20,005 nucleotides of DNA from a virus, in the IMG/VR virus record IMGVR_UViG_3300031918_000174, positions 1 through 20,005 of that record; one strand, 5' to 3'. Shown piece by piece: positions 1 through 9,029 of the stretch. A program made the translations under genes and the position numbers. How positions within the stretch are numbered: position 1 is the first letter of the stretch; every line of letters starts with the position of its first letter. The notes beneath the pieces were generated by a model, which saw only the letters and a program-made list of their open reading frames with translations, was not told the origin of the DNA and did not search any database.

Positions 1-3000
1 AAGAGTTATCCATCATTACTCTAGATGCATTATCGTTTCCAATACCTGAAAAACCAATTCCACCACTTATGGGGGTTGTCGATTTTATCCAAAATGATAT
101 TGTAACAAAATCACCTGCTTTAATCCCTCCAAGGACAAGACCTCTAAATCGAGTATGTGCGCTAAACTTAAAAGCATGTCCAAATACAGGATCAGTTACA
201 ACTTCCCGAATCGTACCATTGCTGAATATATCTCCTACAAAATCCAACCCATTAGAAAAGTTGCCATTTCGATATAAATTTCTACCTCCGATTTTCATAT
301 TGGTAACAGCCGTATCATCGGTATATTTTACCCATTTTGTCCAATCTGACGAAACAAAGGATGTACTATCCTGTGAAGCAGATAGAAGTTCACCAACAGT
401 AAACCCATTCCAAGCAGCTTTTAGACTCCAAAGGTCACCTTTACGATAGCAAAATCCGTCATCAGGATGTACGGTGTTTGGAATTGAATTGTAAGTTGTT
501 ACCTTTCTGTTGGCTGTTGCTTGTGCTTTAGCTACCAAAAGAAGTGCTTTTGATTGAGTAACGTCTCCAATCAATACCCACGAATAAATACCGTTTAGTT
601 TTGCGAATTTCCAACTCTTACCTGAATTTGGAGTTGATGATTCATCTACATAGTTTTGACAATTAGTATATATGTCAAGAATATGCCTATCTCTTATCGT
701 GTCAGACGTCCATTGATTTGCCGGGTAATTCGATAGCGTAGGAGCTTCGGACTGCGTGTTCGAACTCCAGTTGCTTATTTCACCGTCTTGCTGTGTTTGC
801 AAGTCGGCAATGTTCTGATTAATTACTGCAACCTTTGCATCAGAATACTCTTTAGATGTTTGAATTGCAGCATTTGCCTTATTGGTTGCATCGGTTGCAG
901 CCGTGGATATTGCTTCGCCCTTAGCGTTACTAATACCTGTTTCAACAGCAATCCCCGACTGAAATTTAATATTACCCTGAATGACTTCGTTTTCTAAATC
1001 GAAAAAAGTATTTCCGCTAGGACTTACTACTTTCTTCACTGTCATTCGTGCAGGTGTCAACTCTGAATAACCGTACATTTGACTGTATGATCTATCACCG
1101 TCATTCTCGGAGTTGAGAATTCCCATAAGAAGGTGATAATACCCGGCAACACTTTCGAGTGCAATTGCAGTTTCGGAAAGTAAGAAAACACCTGTATTAG
1201 CCGTTTTACTCACTTTTGCATACAAGTAGTAAGACTTACTACTATCATCCAACACGGCCGAAACAAATGCGGTCATGTTCCACCATTTCAACTCACTTGC
1301 AGCGTGCGAACTCGAAAGCGTAGTTACTCCAAGCGTTTTGTGCTGCAAAACACCGGCTGCAGATATGAATTGTTTGGTTGTCGGGTTATATATTTCATTA
1401 TGCGCAACGGCAGCTACAGAGTTTGAATTCGCAACAAACACGAATTGTAGCGTTTCATCACCGGCAATCAATTGCATGGTCTGAACGGTCAAAGGAGAAA
1501 TGGAGCTGCTGAAATTCAACAATGCCGATTGAAGCATTTCTGTTGTTTGCTTTGCATCTCGGAAACCACGTTTTGCGAAACGAATGGAGTCTTTTTTACT
1601 GTCCTCAATTAAAACATCTTTTGTCGGAATTGATTTTATCTGACTGGAGGTTGTATTTCCAACAGTTACATTACTTAATTCAATCTGTGGATAATGCGGA
1701 TCGTTGATATAATCCTTTATTCCGACCATTCGAATAAGAACCGGAGTATTCTGGAACTGTTCGTCGGTAAACGCACAGAACCCTCCTAGAATGATTTTGC
1801 CACCTATATTAATCCAGTCTTTCTTTGCCCATATTCCGTCCAAATCTCCTGTAAAAGAAAATCTAGGGTCTTCGTTATCGAAAAAGTACTTTACGGCTTC
1901 TAAGAACATGTCCCAGCTAGCCCCCGTTTTGGTAGTATTATCGCACACGTACGCTTCAGGCAATGACATACCGAATACCACGTATTTATCTCCCACTACA
2001 GGGATAAATACGCTACTAGGCATTGTAACTCCGTCTATTTCTTGTGGAATTATCTCGAATTTGCGCGAAGTGTGATTGTATGAAACGTCAAACTCCTTAC
2101 CGGTTAGCATTCCGGTTTGAAATATGATTGTCATTGTTTCGCCTTTAACGAGACAATCAGTATAATTCAATGATTCAGGAATAGAAGAGTCTTTTATGTC
2201 GTAGAAATTCTTATCGGCATTTACCGTTACAACTTCACTAATTACACCGACTCTCGACGGGTAGATATTTGACAAATCCAAACTATCTTCAATGTAAGTC
2301 GAAAGAGGTTTATCGGCTCTTTTTATTGAATATCCGTTTTCGTCTGAAATATAGCTTCTGCCCTGGTAAACGAGTGTCTGATTTTTAGGCAAAAGAAGTT
2401 CAGAGGATCCGTATGCAGTAGAATCAATATTCTTTTCTCCACCTTGAACATATAGAACCTCAATTGCTTTTGATTGATTGAAATTATCCCTTTTTACTCC
2501 TGACTTGAACCCATTACCAAATCCATAAGAAAGTGCAAGCGGATTGGATTTGTTGTACTCGACTTTTTTTAATGAAATAACCTTTCCTACTATCTCGTAT
2601 TCGGTATTAAAAGCCTCTGCAATCATCTTTAGAACTTCATCGCAATAAGTATGATTGTAGCTCAATAACTTTTCGGTTGAGTCAATGCATTCGCCAACGC
2701 TCCACCCTGAATCACGTTGATTTAAGTTCCAAACTAACATTTCTAAATGTTCGATTGGCTTAGCGGTGGTCGAGAATTTTAGTTTTTTTGTCGAGGAGTC
2801 TCTGAATTTGTATCTACCTAGTAAAGATTTAGAGCTTTCTAAAATAAGTGTGTATTCAAAATTGCGACTATCGTTTTTCTTGAAGTTTTGAGGAACTAAA
2901 AGAGTATATCTTTCGCCTTGAAAGTCAGCATAAGCACCGACAGGTATTTCAATGAAAGTATTAAGCGAAAATGTAAGCGTGAGCGCATTCTCTCCCATGA

Positions 3001-3073
3001 TAGTTCTGTAACGATAACTTTCATCACTAACCACCAAATCAACAAGCTCTATATTGTCTTTAAATATTTTCAT
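1..3073 (-). CDS. Tail-tip / receptor-binding tail protein (partial, C-terminus beyond window)
   Basis: The frame opens at ATG 3073 and stays open to the left edge, so at least 1024 residues are encoded and no stop is seen. The start overlaps the stop of the distal tail gene as ATGA, which fixes it. Position after tape measure and Dit is where siphophages keep the tail-associated (Tal) baseplate protein, and the first ~400 residues (starting MKIFKDNIELVDLV) fit that role. Residues ~700-760 are rich in Ala, Lys, Gln and Asn with a heptad-like pattern (KGEAISTAATDATNKANAAI), probably a coiled coil. Residues ~760-920 include the pattern AKAQATAN followed by GDLW, which I know from tail-fibre repeats. 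From ~925 a segment beginning IGGRNLYRNGNFSNG resembles carbohydrate-binding jelly-roll domains in phage tail proteins. It would act outside the cell, contacting the host surface. The domain calls are from memory; the open frame is directly visible. Confidence 0.85.
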   Translation of the reverse strand, partial: MKIFKDNIELVDLVVSDESYRYRTIMGENALTLTFSLNTFIEIPVGAYADFQGERYTLLVPQNFKKNDSRNFEYTLILESSKSLLGRYKFRDSSTKKLKFSTTAKPIEHLEMLVWNLNQRDSGWSVGECIDSTEKLLSYNHTYCDEVLKMIAEAFNTEYEIVGKVISLKKVEYNKSNPLALSYGFGNGFKSGVKRDNFNQSKAIEVLYVQGGEKNIDSTAYGSSELLLPKNQTLVYQGRSYISDENGYSIKRADKPLSTYIEDSLDLSNIYPSRVGVISEVVTVNADKNFYDIKDSSIPESLNYTDCLVKGETMTIIFQTGMLTGKEFDVSYNHTSRKFEIIPQEIDGVTMPSSVFIPVVGDKYVVFGMSLPEAYVCDNTTKTGASWDMFLEAVKYFFDNEDPRFSFTGDLDGIWAKKDWINIGGKIILGGFCAFTDEQFQNTPVLIRMVGIKDYINDPHYPQIELSNVTVGNTTSSQIKSIPTKDVLIEDSKKDSIRFAKRGFRDAKQTTEMLQSALLNFSSSISPLTVQTMQLIAGDETLQFVFVANSNSVAAVAHNEIYNPTTKQFISAAGVLQHKTLGVTTLSSSHAASELKWWNMTAFVSAVLDDSSKSYYLYAKVSKTANTGVFLLSETAIALESVAGYYHLLMGILNSENDGDRSYSQMYGYSELTPARMTVKKVVSPSGNTFFDLENEVIQGNIKFQSGIAVETGISNAKGEAISTAATDATNKANAAIQTSKEYSDAKVAVINQNIADLQTQQDGEISNWSSNTQSEAPTLSNYPANQWTSDTIRDRHILDIYTNCQNYVDESSTPNSGKSWKFAKLNGIYSWVLIGDVTQSKALLLVAKAQATANRKVTTYNSIPNTVHPDDGFCYRKGDLWSLKAAWNGFTVGELLSASQDSTSFVSSDWTKWVKYTDDTAVTNMKIGGRNLYRNGNFSNGLDFVGDIFSNGTIREVVTDPVFGHAFKFSAHTRFRGLVLGGIKAGDFVTISFWIKSTTPISGGIGFSGIGNDNASRVMMDNS

Positions 3074-3879
3074 ATAAAAATAATAACTAATTCAAACTCA
3101 AACCAAATTTTACCATCGTAACTAAATTTCTTCGTATTGGCAGATTTATAATAACATTTGTAGTCTACGCCAGAATAATTAAATACTCTTTCTCCTGGTT
3201 TCGATAGGTTATAAAGGAGCGCATTTCTGTTTTTAAAGAAATCCGACATATTTGTTGCCAGCATAAGGCAGTTCAACTTCACTTCTTTCTCTTGAAATAC
3301 TAATCTCCCACTATCGTACCGTGCACCGGATTGAGACTTGACATTTATTGTCAAATTGGGTTTTACGGTTCTTGGTTTTGAAATTTCAGAATCAGAACCC
3401 TCAAGAATAGCTATCCCATATTGCGATAAATCTACTCCGTCAAGTTTATATCCTCTTTGAGAAATAAGATTTGAACTTGGAGCCACATAACTATATCCTT
3501 GCAATGGAAAGTCGTCTGCGAAATTCAAGCTAAACAACCTCAAACTTTCTCCTTTGTAATCAGGACACGAAACAAAACGAAGCGAATTTGTTATTCCTAA
3601 ATAGGTGAAATTTATATCGTGATAAACGCTACCGAAAACAAGTTCCATGAACCCATTAAAGTCAGCATTTGCTTTTGTTCCAAATGATATAGAGAGCTCT
3701 TTTGTGTCTAATTTTGGAGCTGACAAGTCGACCTCAACACCGTCAAGTTCCGCCCAGTTGTTTTTATTCGGTTCTTTTAGTTCAGGAAAAGAAACAAGTC
3801 CATTCAAACCACCCTCGGATATAAATACACCGAAAGCCTGATAGGCATCTATGCCATTAATTGAGAATGAACCTATCAT
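3070..3879 (-). CDS. Distal tail protein (Dit-like)
   Basis: A 269-residue protein lying between the tape measure and the large tail-tip gene, the usual place of Dit, the hexameric ring that joins the tail tube to the baseplate. It has no signal peptide or membrane segment and looks rich in beta strands (for example VEVDLSAPKLDTKELSISFG). It seems to have two halves: residues 1-~140, and a second beginning near GYKLDGVDLSQYGIAILEG, consistent with an N-terminal ring domain and a C-terminal domain. Both junctions are ATGA overlaps (start 3879 over the tape-measure stop; stop 3070-3072 over the next ATG), so translation is likely coupled. The role rests mainly on gene order; the sequence alone would be called a phage tail protein. 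Confidence 0.72.
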   Translation of the reverse strand: MIGSFSINGIDAYQAFGVFISEGGLNGLVSFPELKEPNKNNWAELDGVEVDLSAPKLDTKELSISFGTKANADFNGFMELVFGSVYHDINFTYLGITNSLRFVSCPDYKGESLRLFSLNFADDFPLQGYSYVAPSSNLISQRGYKLDGVDLSQYGIAILEGSDSEISKPRTVKPNLTINVKSQSGARYDSGRLVFQEKEVKLNCLMLATNMSDFFKNRNALLYNLSKPGERVFNYSGVDYKCYYKSANTKKFSYDGKIWFEFELVIIFI

Positions 3880-6800
3880 TGTAATTTTACTCCTTTCATA
3901 TTAATGGTGTCAATCCCTAACTTAACCGCATTTATGCCACTCTCTACAGCCTCTAATCTAGCAGTGTTCGTTTCAATACCTGCAAGATGCTTCAGTGCTT
4001 GTGTTGAGTTTGCTTTTAAAATATCCATTCCCTCTGTTATTTTAAAAGTGTGACCCTGAATAACTGTAAATCTTCCGTTCAATTCGTCTGCACTATCTTG
4101 GTTAATCGAAGCGAATCCTTTCGTTGTGGCTTCTCTTGTTGTTTCGTTCCACAAGTCAAACCCAGCCTTAGACGCTGCATCTTTACTGTTTTGTAAGAAT
4201 TTATTTGCAGCCTCAACGTCAGCTCCTACATTTGAATAGAAATCACCCAGCAAAGCCGTTTCTTTGGCAGCCTGATCTTGTGGAGACAATGACTTATCTG
4301 TAATTATTGCTTTTACGTCATCTGATAATTTTGTGAATTTGTCAGCAAGGAACATTGAATAAGCAATATCTGTCATTAGCTTTTCGATTGTCTTTGCTGA
4401 ATTATCCGCGAACTTGTCGAGTGCGCTTTGAGTATCTCCCAGATTGTCGGTTATGGCCGTCATCATATCCTGACCAAGAGAACCGAAAACGCTAGTTAGG
4501 TAGTCACTTAACGATTTGAGTGCATCCTCATAATCTTTCGTGTAATCTAAAGCTGATTGAAGGGCTTTTTTGCTCGTTTCATCGAGCGTTTGATTATCCA
4601 ATACAGATTGAGCCAGTTCTTTGTTTAATTTACCTTGTCCGTCAATTAATGCCGGATATGTTTTCAGCAAACTAGAGTAATCAGCCTTTTCGCCTCCCCA
4701 ACCAAATAGACCAGTCTTATGCGAACCGGTTTGTACTTTTGCGTTATTCAATGCAGCAATAGCACCTTTGTACTCTCTGACTTCGGGCATTAGATTTGCG
4801 AATACTCCCGTACCTTGCTTTTGCGTAACAGTTGACTCTTTGCTATAAAGAGCCTCTCTCAACTTATCTGCGACCTGAGCGTATCCTATGGCTTGAGAAT
4901 AAGCGTCAGTTCCGAAAATGTTTGTAGCTTTCTCTAGGAGTTCGTTTTGCTTCATAAGCAAATCGTTGTACTCTTTTTGTTGCGCTATCTTTTCATCTCT
5001 TAATTTCTTAAGCGCAGCCTGGTGGGCTTTTTCAGATTCAAATATCTTTGTTGCTACAGATACGGCAAAAGCTACACCAGCACCGATAACACCTCCTTGC
5101 TTGAAACCTTCCATTGTGGAGTTAGCGACGTCCATAACCGCGCCAATGCTTTTTGCTGCGGAGCTGGCAGCGTCACCTTCTTCAGTCGACATTGCATTTA
5201 GAAGCCCTTGAGCTTGCCCGGCAAAGAATGATACCGTTTGAAAAGATTCTTGCAATGCGTCTATGCCTGCTTTTTCTTTTGCAAGTCCGTCCAACTGGTC
5301 TTTATTTCCAATTGAAACTTCTGTTTTGCCCTCTGATACTAATTCGGGTATTCCGCTGTCTATTTTGTTTTTACCACTTTTTACTTTGGCTTTTCCGGCT
5401 GTTTTTTGTTTTGAACCTTCAAACAACTTGCTTATTCCGCTCCCTATTTTTGAAAACCCAGTTTCGAGACTGTCAGCATTTGAATTAATCGACTTTATCT
5501 GATCTTCTATGCTTTTCATTTCTGATTTTCCCAATTTGAGGGAAATCAATTGATCGGCTGAAAGTCCAAATTTAGGAGTAATGTTGTTTACGCTTGTCGT
5601 TTTCAGGTAATCAAATAATGCTTCAGACTCGTTTGCTATTTTGCGAATGTCAGAAACAGACTTATCGGACATATCTCCGAATAATTGAATAAACAACTCA
5701 GTGTTTTTCAGAACACTGTCAGCCTCTTCTTTGTCGTTTGCTTCTATTGCATCCTTATGTTGCCTGTTTAATTCATCCAGTCGAACATTTAGGGCGTCGC
5801 CACTGAACATTGATTTTATAGAAACTTCATCTTGCCAGTATTGCTTGTCTATCTCCCTCCTTTTTTCATCAAACGAAGCATACTTATCTTTAAGTTCTTT
5901 TACAAGTTTATCGCTATTGGATTTATATGTAATTTCTACAACCGTGGAGCTTGCTTTTAGAACACCTTTATTTTCTGCTGACAAGTCAGATATACTATTT
6001 GAAGTTGGTTTGAAAACACCTTTTTTACCACCTTTCTCCCAAGCTAATTTTTCAGCCTCTTGTTGTTTCTCAAGCATATCTTGAGCTTGCTTCTCGATAT
6101 TTAAAAGCTCTTGTTTGTGGTCGTCGTCTATGAGTGCTTTTTTCTTTGCAAAACCGTCTTCTAGCAGGTTATCGAGTGCTTTTTGATTATCAAGTTCTTT
6201 TTGTAATTTATCCAGACCTGATTTAGCAATAAGATTTGTTTCCCTTAATGCTGCATCGGCTATTCCTTGAGCTCTTTTATCAGCATCTTTTTTGTTTTTT
6301 GTGATTGATTTCGTAGACCTGGCACTTAAATGCTTATCAGCTTCGTCGATTAGTTGCTGTTGAGCTTTCCAATCTTTAGTACCTAGCATGTCGTCTCCCA
6401 TTGCTTTTTGGGAGTCTGTCGCTTTTTTCTTTTGATCTTCCCAGAATGCAGCATTCTTGACTACAATTACATTTCTACTATTTAATGCAGCCTCAAGAGA
6501 GGAGTTTTGAGATTTTATTTCGTCTGCATTGAAATAACCAAGCGAGCCAACTTTACCTACAGAATCAGACTTTCCACTTTCTTTTATAGCAGAAAGAATT
6601 TTGTTTCTTTTGGCAATTTCGGCTTTCACTTGAGCATCTGTCATTTTGGATATGGAGGATGTCCAAGATGCCACACTGTCTTTTTCAACGTCTTGTTGAT
6701 ATAGTCTTTTCTTGCTTTGAAGTTCAACTATAAACTTCTCAAGCGAAACTATTGAGTGAGCAGTTCCCTCGGTAACTCTGTCCGAGTTTTTTAATCCGGT

Positions 6801-8252
6801 TATTTTATTTTGAGCGTCTTGAATTTGTTTGTCAATTCCTGAAACCTTATCCTTATTCCCTTGAACTGACTTTACGGAATCAGCCTCTGAAATTTGTTTT
6901 TTAAGCTTAAGAATATCAGCCAGTTTTAAATTTTCAATGTCATACTTCGCGAATATCTCTGGATATTTCTTTTTTAGAGATTCAAGAGCTCCGATACGTT
7001 CCATATCAGCAAGAGCCTGGTTAGTCGCTGCACCAATCAACTTTTCAATTTCTCCGCGATGTTTTTCCTCGGCTTCTGTAGCCAACTTCTTTTCTTCATT
7101 ATACGCCAATTGTGCTTTTTCGGCAGCTGTTGTACTATCATGTAACGCCCACATTGCCACAGCAACGCCAGCTATAGCCATAGCGACCAAAACATAAGGG
7201 TTTGATAGCATTGCTTTGTTTAATGCCAATTGAGCAGCCGTAAGCTTGCTTTTTACAACAGCAGCTATACCTTCAGTTGTAGATAATGTAATTGTGGAGC
7301 CTGCATTTGCGATATTGGCTAAAACCTGTTGGTATGCAATCTCCTTTTGAATGAGATTTATCGCATTTATTGTCATTACAGCAGCTTTGTAAGTTCCGTA
7401 GACAGCGATTAAACCAGCTATCACTTTACCTACTTGCTCGTAATGCTCAACTATGAATGTAGCCCCTAGTATTGCATCAGAGATAACTCCCTCATTGGAT
7501 TGGCCTATTGCATTGAATGATCTTGAAATTGTATCTCCAAGGTTGGATATTTGCCCGTTGATATTCTTGCTCTTTTCTTCCATTAGGTTGTAGAACATTC
7601 CACCGGAAGCCGTTAGGTTTTCAATTACCTTTTGAACTTCTGGGAATCCTACTTTACCACTTGAAATGAGTTTTTGAACTTCACCGTCAGCAACGCCCAT
7701 TTGTTTTGCCAATTCGTGAATCATGGGCACGCCCGCTTCTGTAAATTGGCGGAGGTCATCACCCATTAATTTCCCTTTTGCCTTTACCTGGCCATAAACC
7801 ATGATAAGGCGACTAATGGGAACGCTAAGACCTGAAGATATATTTCCGAGTCTTATGAGTGTGTCGTTTACGTCTTCTTGAGCAACTTGGTAGGCTAGGA
7901 GCTGTTTAGCCCCACCTGCTACTTCTTGGAGTGTGAATGGTGTTTTGGCAGCCGTGTTTACCATTTGGTTCATAAGCTCTGTTGATTTAGCTTTACTTCC
8001 CAACATGGTGGTGAATCCAGTCTCTAAGTCTTGGAACTCTCCGCGAACATTAGCAACTTCTTTTACAAACCCGGCAACGGCTGCAACAGATAAATATCCG
8101 GCAATAGATTTGCCAATATTGGCAAATTGACTGTCCAGTCTTTGACCCTGAATTTCGGCACTATTTCCGATACTGTTTAGTATCGCTTTAGCCTTGTCGG
8201 AGTCACGAAGTAACTGATCTGTGTCTAATCCTATGCCGTACCAATTATCCAT
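3876..8252 (-). CDS. Tail tape measure protein
   Basis: At 1458 residues this is the longest complete gene here. It follows the tail chaperone, as tape measures do. Residues ~60-250 carry the TP901-type tape-measure core, with recognisable stretches such as MLGSKAKSTELMNQ, TPFTLQEVAGGAKQLLAYQ and MGDDLRQFTEAGVPMI. Hydrophobic segments sit near residues 268-290 (IAGLIAVYGTYKAAV), 347-370 (YVLVAMAIAGVAVAMWAL) and 1051-1069 (GAGVAFAVSVATKIF). Between and after them are long Lys/Glu/Gln-rich helical regions (~380-900) likely to form coiled coils. The protein fills the tail tube, sets its length and may enter the host membrane at injection. At about 0.15 nm per residue it predicts a tail near 220 nm (inference). 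The ATG overlaps the end of the frameshifted chaperone frame by 8 bases. The C-terminal repeat-like end (IETNTARLEAVESGINAV) is typical of Bacteroidota versions. Confidence 0.95.
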   Translation of the reverse strand: MDNWYGIGLDTDQLLRDSDKAKAILNSIGNSAEIQGQRLDSQFANIGKSIAGYLSVAAVAGFVKEVANVRGEFQDLETGFTTMLGSKAKSTELMNQMVNTAAKTPFTLQEVAGGAKQLLAYQVAQEDVNDTLIRLGNISSGLSVPISRLIMVYGQVKAKGKLMGDDLRQFTEAGVPMIHELAKQMGVADGEVQKLISSGKVGFPEVQKVIENLTASGGMFYNLMEEKSKNINGQISNLGDTISRSFNAIGQSNEGVISDAILGATFIVEHYEQVGKVIAGLIAVYGTYKAAVMTINAINLIQKEIAYQQVLANIANAGSTITLSTTEGIAAVVKSKLTAAQLALNKAMLSNPYVLVAMAIAGVAVAMWALHDSTTAAEKAQLAYNEEKKLATEAEEKHRGEIEKLIGAATNQALADMERIGALESLKKKYPEIFAKYDIENLKLADILKLKKQISEADSVKSVQGNKDKVSGIDKQIQDAQNKITGLKNSDRVTEGTAHSIVSLEKFIVELQSKKRLYQQDVEKDSVASWTSSISKMTDAQVKAEIAKRNKILSAIKESGKSDSVGKVGSLGYFNADEIKSQNSSLEAALNSRNVIVVKNAAFWEDQKKKATDSQKAMGDDMLGTKDWKAQQQLIDEADKHLSARSTKSITKNKKDADKRAQGIADAALRETNLIAKSGLDKLQKELDNQKALDNLLEDGFAKKKALIDDDHKQELLNIEKQAQDMLEKQQEAEKLAWEKGGKKGVFKPTSNSISDLSAENKGVLKASSTVVEITYKSNSDKLVKELKDKYASFDEKRREIDKQYWQDEVSIKSMFSGDALNVRLDELNRQHKDAIEANDKEEADSVLKNTELFIQLFGDMSDKSVSDIRKIANESEALFDYLKTTSVNNITPKFGLSADQLISLKLGKSEMKSIEDQIKSINSNADSLETGFSKIGSGISKLFEGSKQKTAGKAKVKSGKNKIDSGIPELVSEGKTEVSIGNKDQLDGLAKEKAGIDALQESFQTVSFFAGQAQGLLNAMSTEEGDAASSAAKSIGAVMDVANSTMEGFKQGGVIGAGVAFAVSVATKIFESEKAHQAALKKLRDEKIAQQKEYNDLLMKQNELLEKATNIFGTDAYSQAIGYAQVADKLREALYSKESTVTQKQGTGVFANLMPEVREYKGAIAALNNAKVQTGSHKTGLFGWGGEKADYSSLLKTYPALIDGQGKLNKELAQSVLDNQTLDETSKKALQSALDYTKDYEDALKSLSDYLTSVFGSLGQDMMTAITDNLGDTQSALDKFADNSAKTIEKLMTDIAYSMFLADKFTKLSDDVKAIITDKSLSPQDQAAKETALLGDFYSNVGADVEAANKFLQNSKDAASKAGFDLWNETTREATTKGFASINQDSADELNGRFTVIQGHTFKITEGMDILKANSTQALKHLAGIETNTARLEAVESGINAVKLGIDTINMKGVKLQ

Positions 8253-8505
8253 ATAGAATCTTATTTACTTTGTCTTTGTTTTTTGGGTCGTCAGCCCTAA
8301 TTATTTCATCTTCTTTTTCGTCATCGTGACTTGGGAGTACTGCGCTGTAAAGAATCAGATTAGCATAGCTTAACTCGTTCAGAACATAATCAGGAGTTAG
8401 TGTGTAGCTCTTGCATACTCCAGCTACAACCGCCCATATGCTATCGCTTAAACTTTCGTCGTCTTTAGTAGATTTACATCTCTTAGGAAAATTATAGTGT
8501 TCAAA
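8245..8505 (-). CDS. Tail assembly chaperone frameshift extension (gpT-like part of G-T fusion)
   Basis: This frame has no start codon of its own in a sensible place. It is reached by a -1 shift from the upstream chaperone gene at the T run 8503-8511. It encodes 86 residues (FEHYNFPKRC ... NKDKVNKILYG) and ends in TAA at 8245-8247, overlapping the tape-measure start by 8 bases. The content looks like real protein: SDSIWAVVAGVCKSY, TPDYVLNELSYANLI, and an Asp/Glu/Lys-rich tail, similar in style to the T half of tail chaperones. With 143 residues of the upstream frame the fusion is 229 residues. In lambda-like phages the minor G-T product binds the tape measure and recruits tube subunits while the G form coats it. 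The open frame across the junction is seen; the use of the shift is inferred from family knowledge. Confidence 0.8.
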   Translation of the reverse strand, partial: FEHYNFPKRCKSTKDDESLSDSIWAVVAGVCKSYTLTPDYVLNELSYANLILYSAVLPSHDDEKEDEIIRADDPKNKDKVNKILYG

Positions 8506-8933
8506 AAAAAAGCGACTTTCATGCTTTCAAGGGCTGAAAATGTGTATTCAAATATCTCTTCCGGGCTTAGCTCAAGTAGAATCTGTTTGGCTAACTCCTC
8601 TCGTGGGTAGTATGTCGACTTTATTTTAGTGGGGATGAATCCGAACTTATATTTTTTTGTGATAACCTCTATTGGCTCTAGGTTCTTTTTTCCTAAAATA
8701 AGTATAGCGAGTATGTCGCTAATGTATTCACACTCGGAAGCATGAGCTAGAACCTCGTATATTACTCTTTTTTCGTCCTCAACATGAAGTTCAGGTAGTG
8801 TTGAGATATATTTAGAGACTTCAATAAGCGTTGCAGCCGTTGGCTTTTGTGTCATGTACTCATTATCTCCTATTCGTATGATCGAGGAGTTCTGAAGTAT
8901 CGTATCGGCTGTTTTTGATTCTGCTGTATTCAT
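8448..8933 (-). CDS. Tail assembly chaperone, zero-frame product (gpG-like)
   Basis: A 161-residue soluble protein directly upstream of the tape measure, the position of the tail assembly chaperone in siphophages. No membrane segment or known catalytic motif is visible; it looks largely helical (for example LIEVSKYISTLPELH, LAKQILLELSPEEIFEYTFSALESMKVAFF). The last 18 residues after AFF (LNTIIFLRDVNLLKTTKV) are translated only when ribosomes do not slip on the T9 run. When they slip, residue 143 is followed by the 86-residue extension. The ATG at 8933 lies 14 bases after the 3' end of the tRNA, with an A/T-rich leader and no Shine-Dalgarno sequence. The call rests on position plus the frameshift architecture rather than strong sequence identity. 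Confidence 0.8.
   Translation of the reverse strand: MNTAESKTADTILQNSSIIRIGDNEYMTQKPTAATLIEVSKYISTLPELHVEDEKRVIYEVLAHASECEYISDILAILILGKKNLEPIEVITKKYKFGFIPTKIKSTYYPREELAKQILLELSPEEIFEYTFSALESMKVAFFLNTIIFLRDVNLLKTTKV
8503..8511 (-). promoter_or_regulatory. Slippery site for -1 programmed frameshifting (T9 run)
   Basis: On the minus strand the chaperone gene reads GCT TTT TTT TTG. The heptamer T TTT TTT fits the X XXY YYZ slippery rule, and a -1 slip puts ribosomes into an open frame of 86 codons that ends at the tape-measure start. No strong stem or pseudoknot is obvious just downstream; only a weak AGAT-GTAA-ATCT hairpin was seen. RNA polymerase slippage on the T9 run, inserting one U, would give the same fusion. 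Confidence 0.72.
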
Positions 8934-8947
8934 TCTATTTAATTTTG

Positions 8948-9021
8948 AGCCTCCTATAGGATTCGAACCTATGACCTAAACATTACAAATGTTCCGCTCT
9001 GGCCAACTGAGCTAAAAAGGC
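8948..9021 (-). tRNA. tRNA-Thr (anticodon UGU)
   Basis: The minus strand folds into a complete cloverleaf of 74 bases. Acceptor GCCTTTT pairs with AGGAGGC (two G-U pairs), the D stem is GCTC/GAGC, the anticodon stem GAACA/TGTTT encloses loop TTTGTAA with anticodon TGT at 8985-8987, and the T arm is ATAGG-TTCGAAT-CCTAT. Position 73 is T and no CCA is encoded (CAA follows), so CCA must be added. It reads ACA codons. It sits between the tail tube and tail chaperone genes. Confidence 0.95.
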
Positions 9022-9029
9022 AATTTTTA

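Noticed and set aside
69-449. 126-codon plus-strand open frame at the left edge
   Set aside because: It lies opposite the uninterrupted tail-tip frame, which has far better protein-like content and a fixed coupled start.
8448-8933. Recoded stop codons (alternative genetic code) as explanation for the short chaperone
   Set aside because: The other genes have no internal TAG, TGA or TAA, several end in TGA or TAA at coupled junctions, and the frameshift explains the break.
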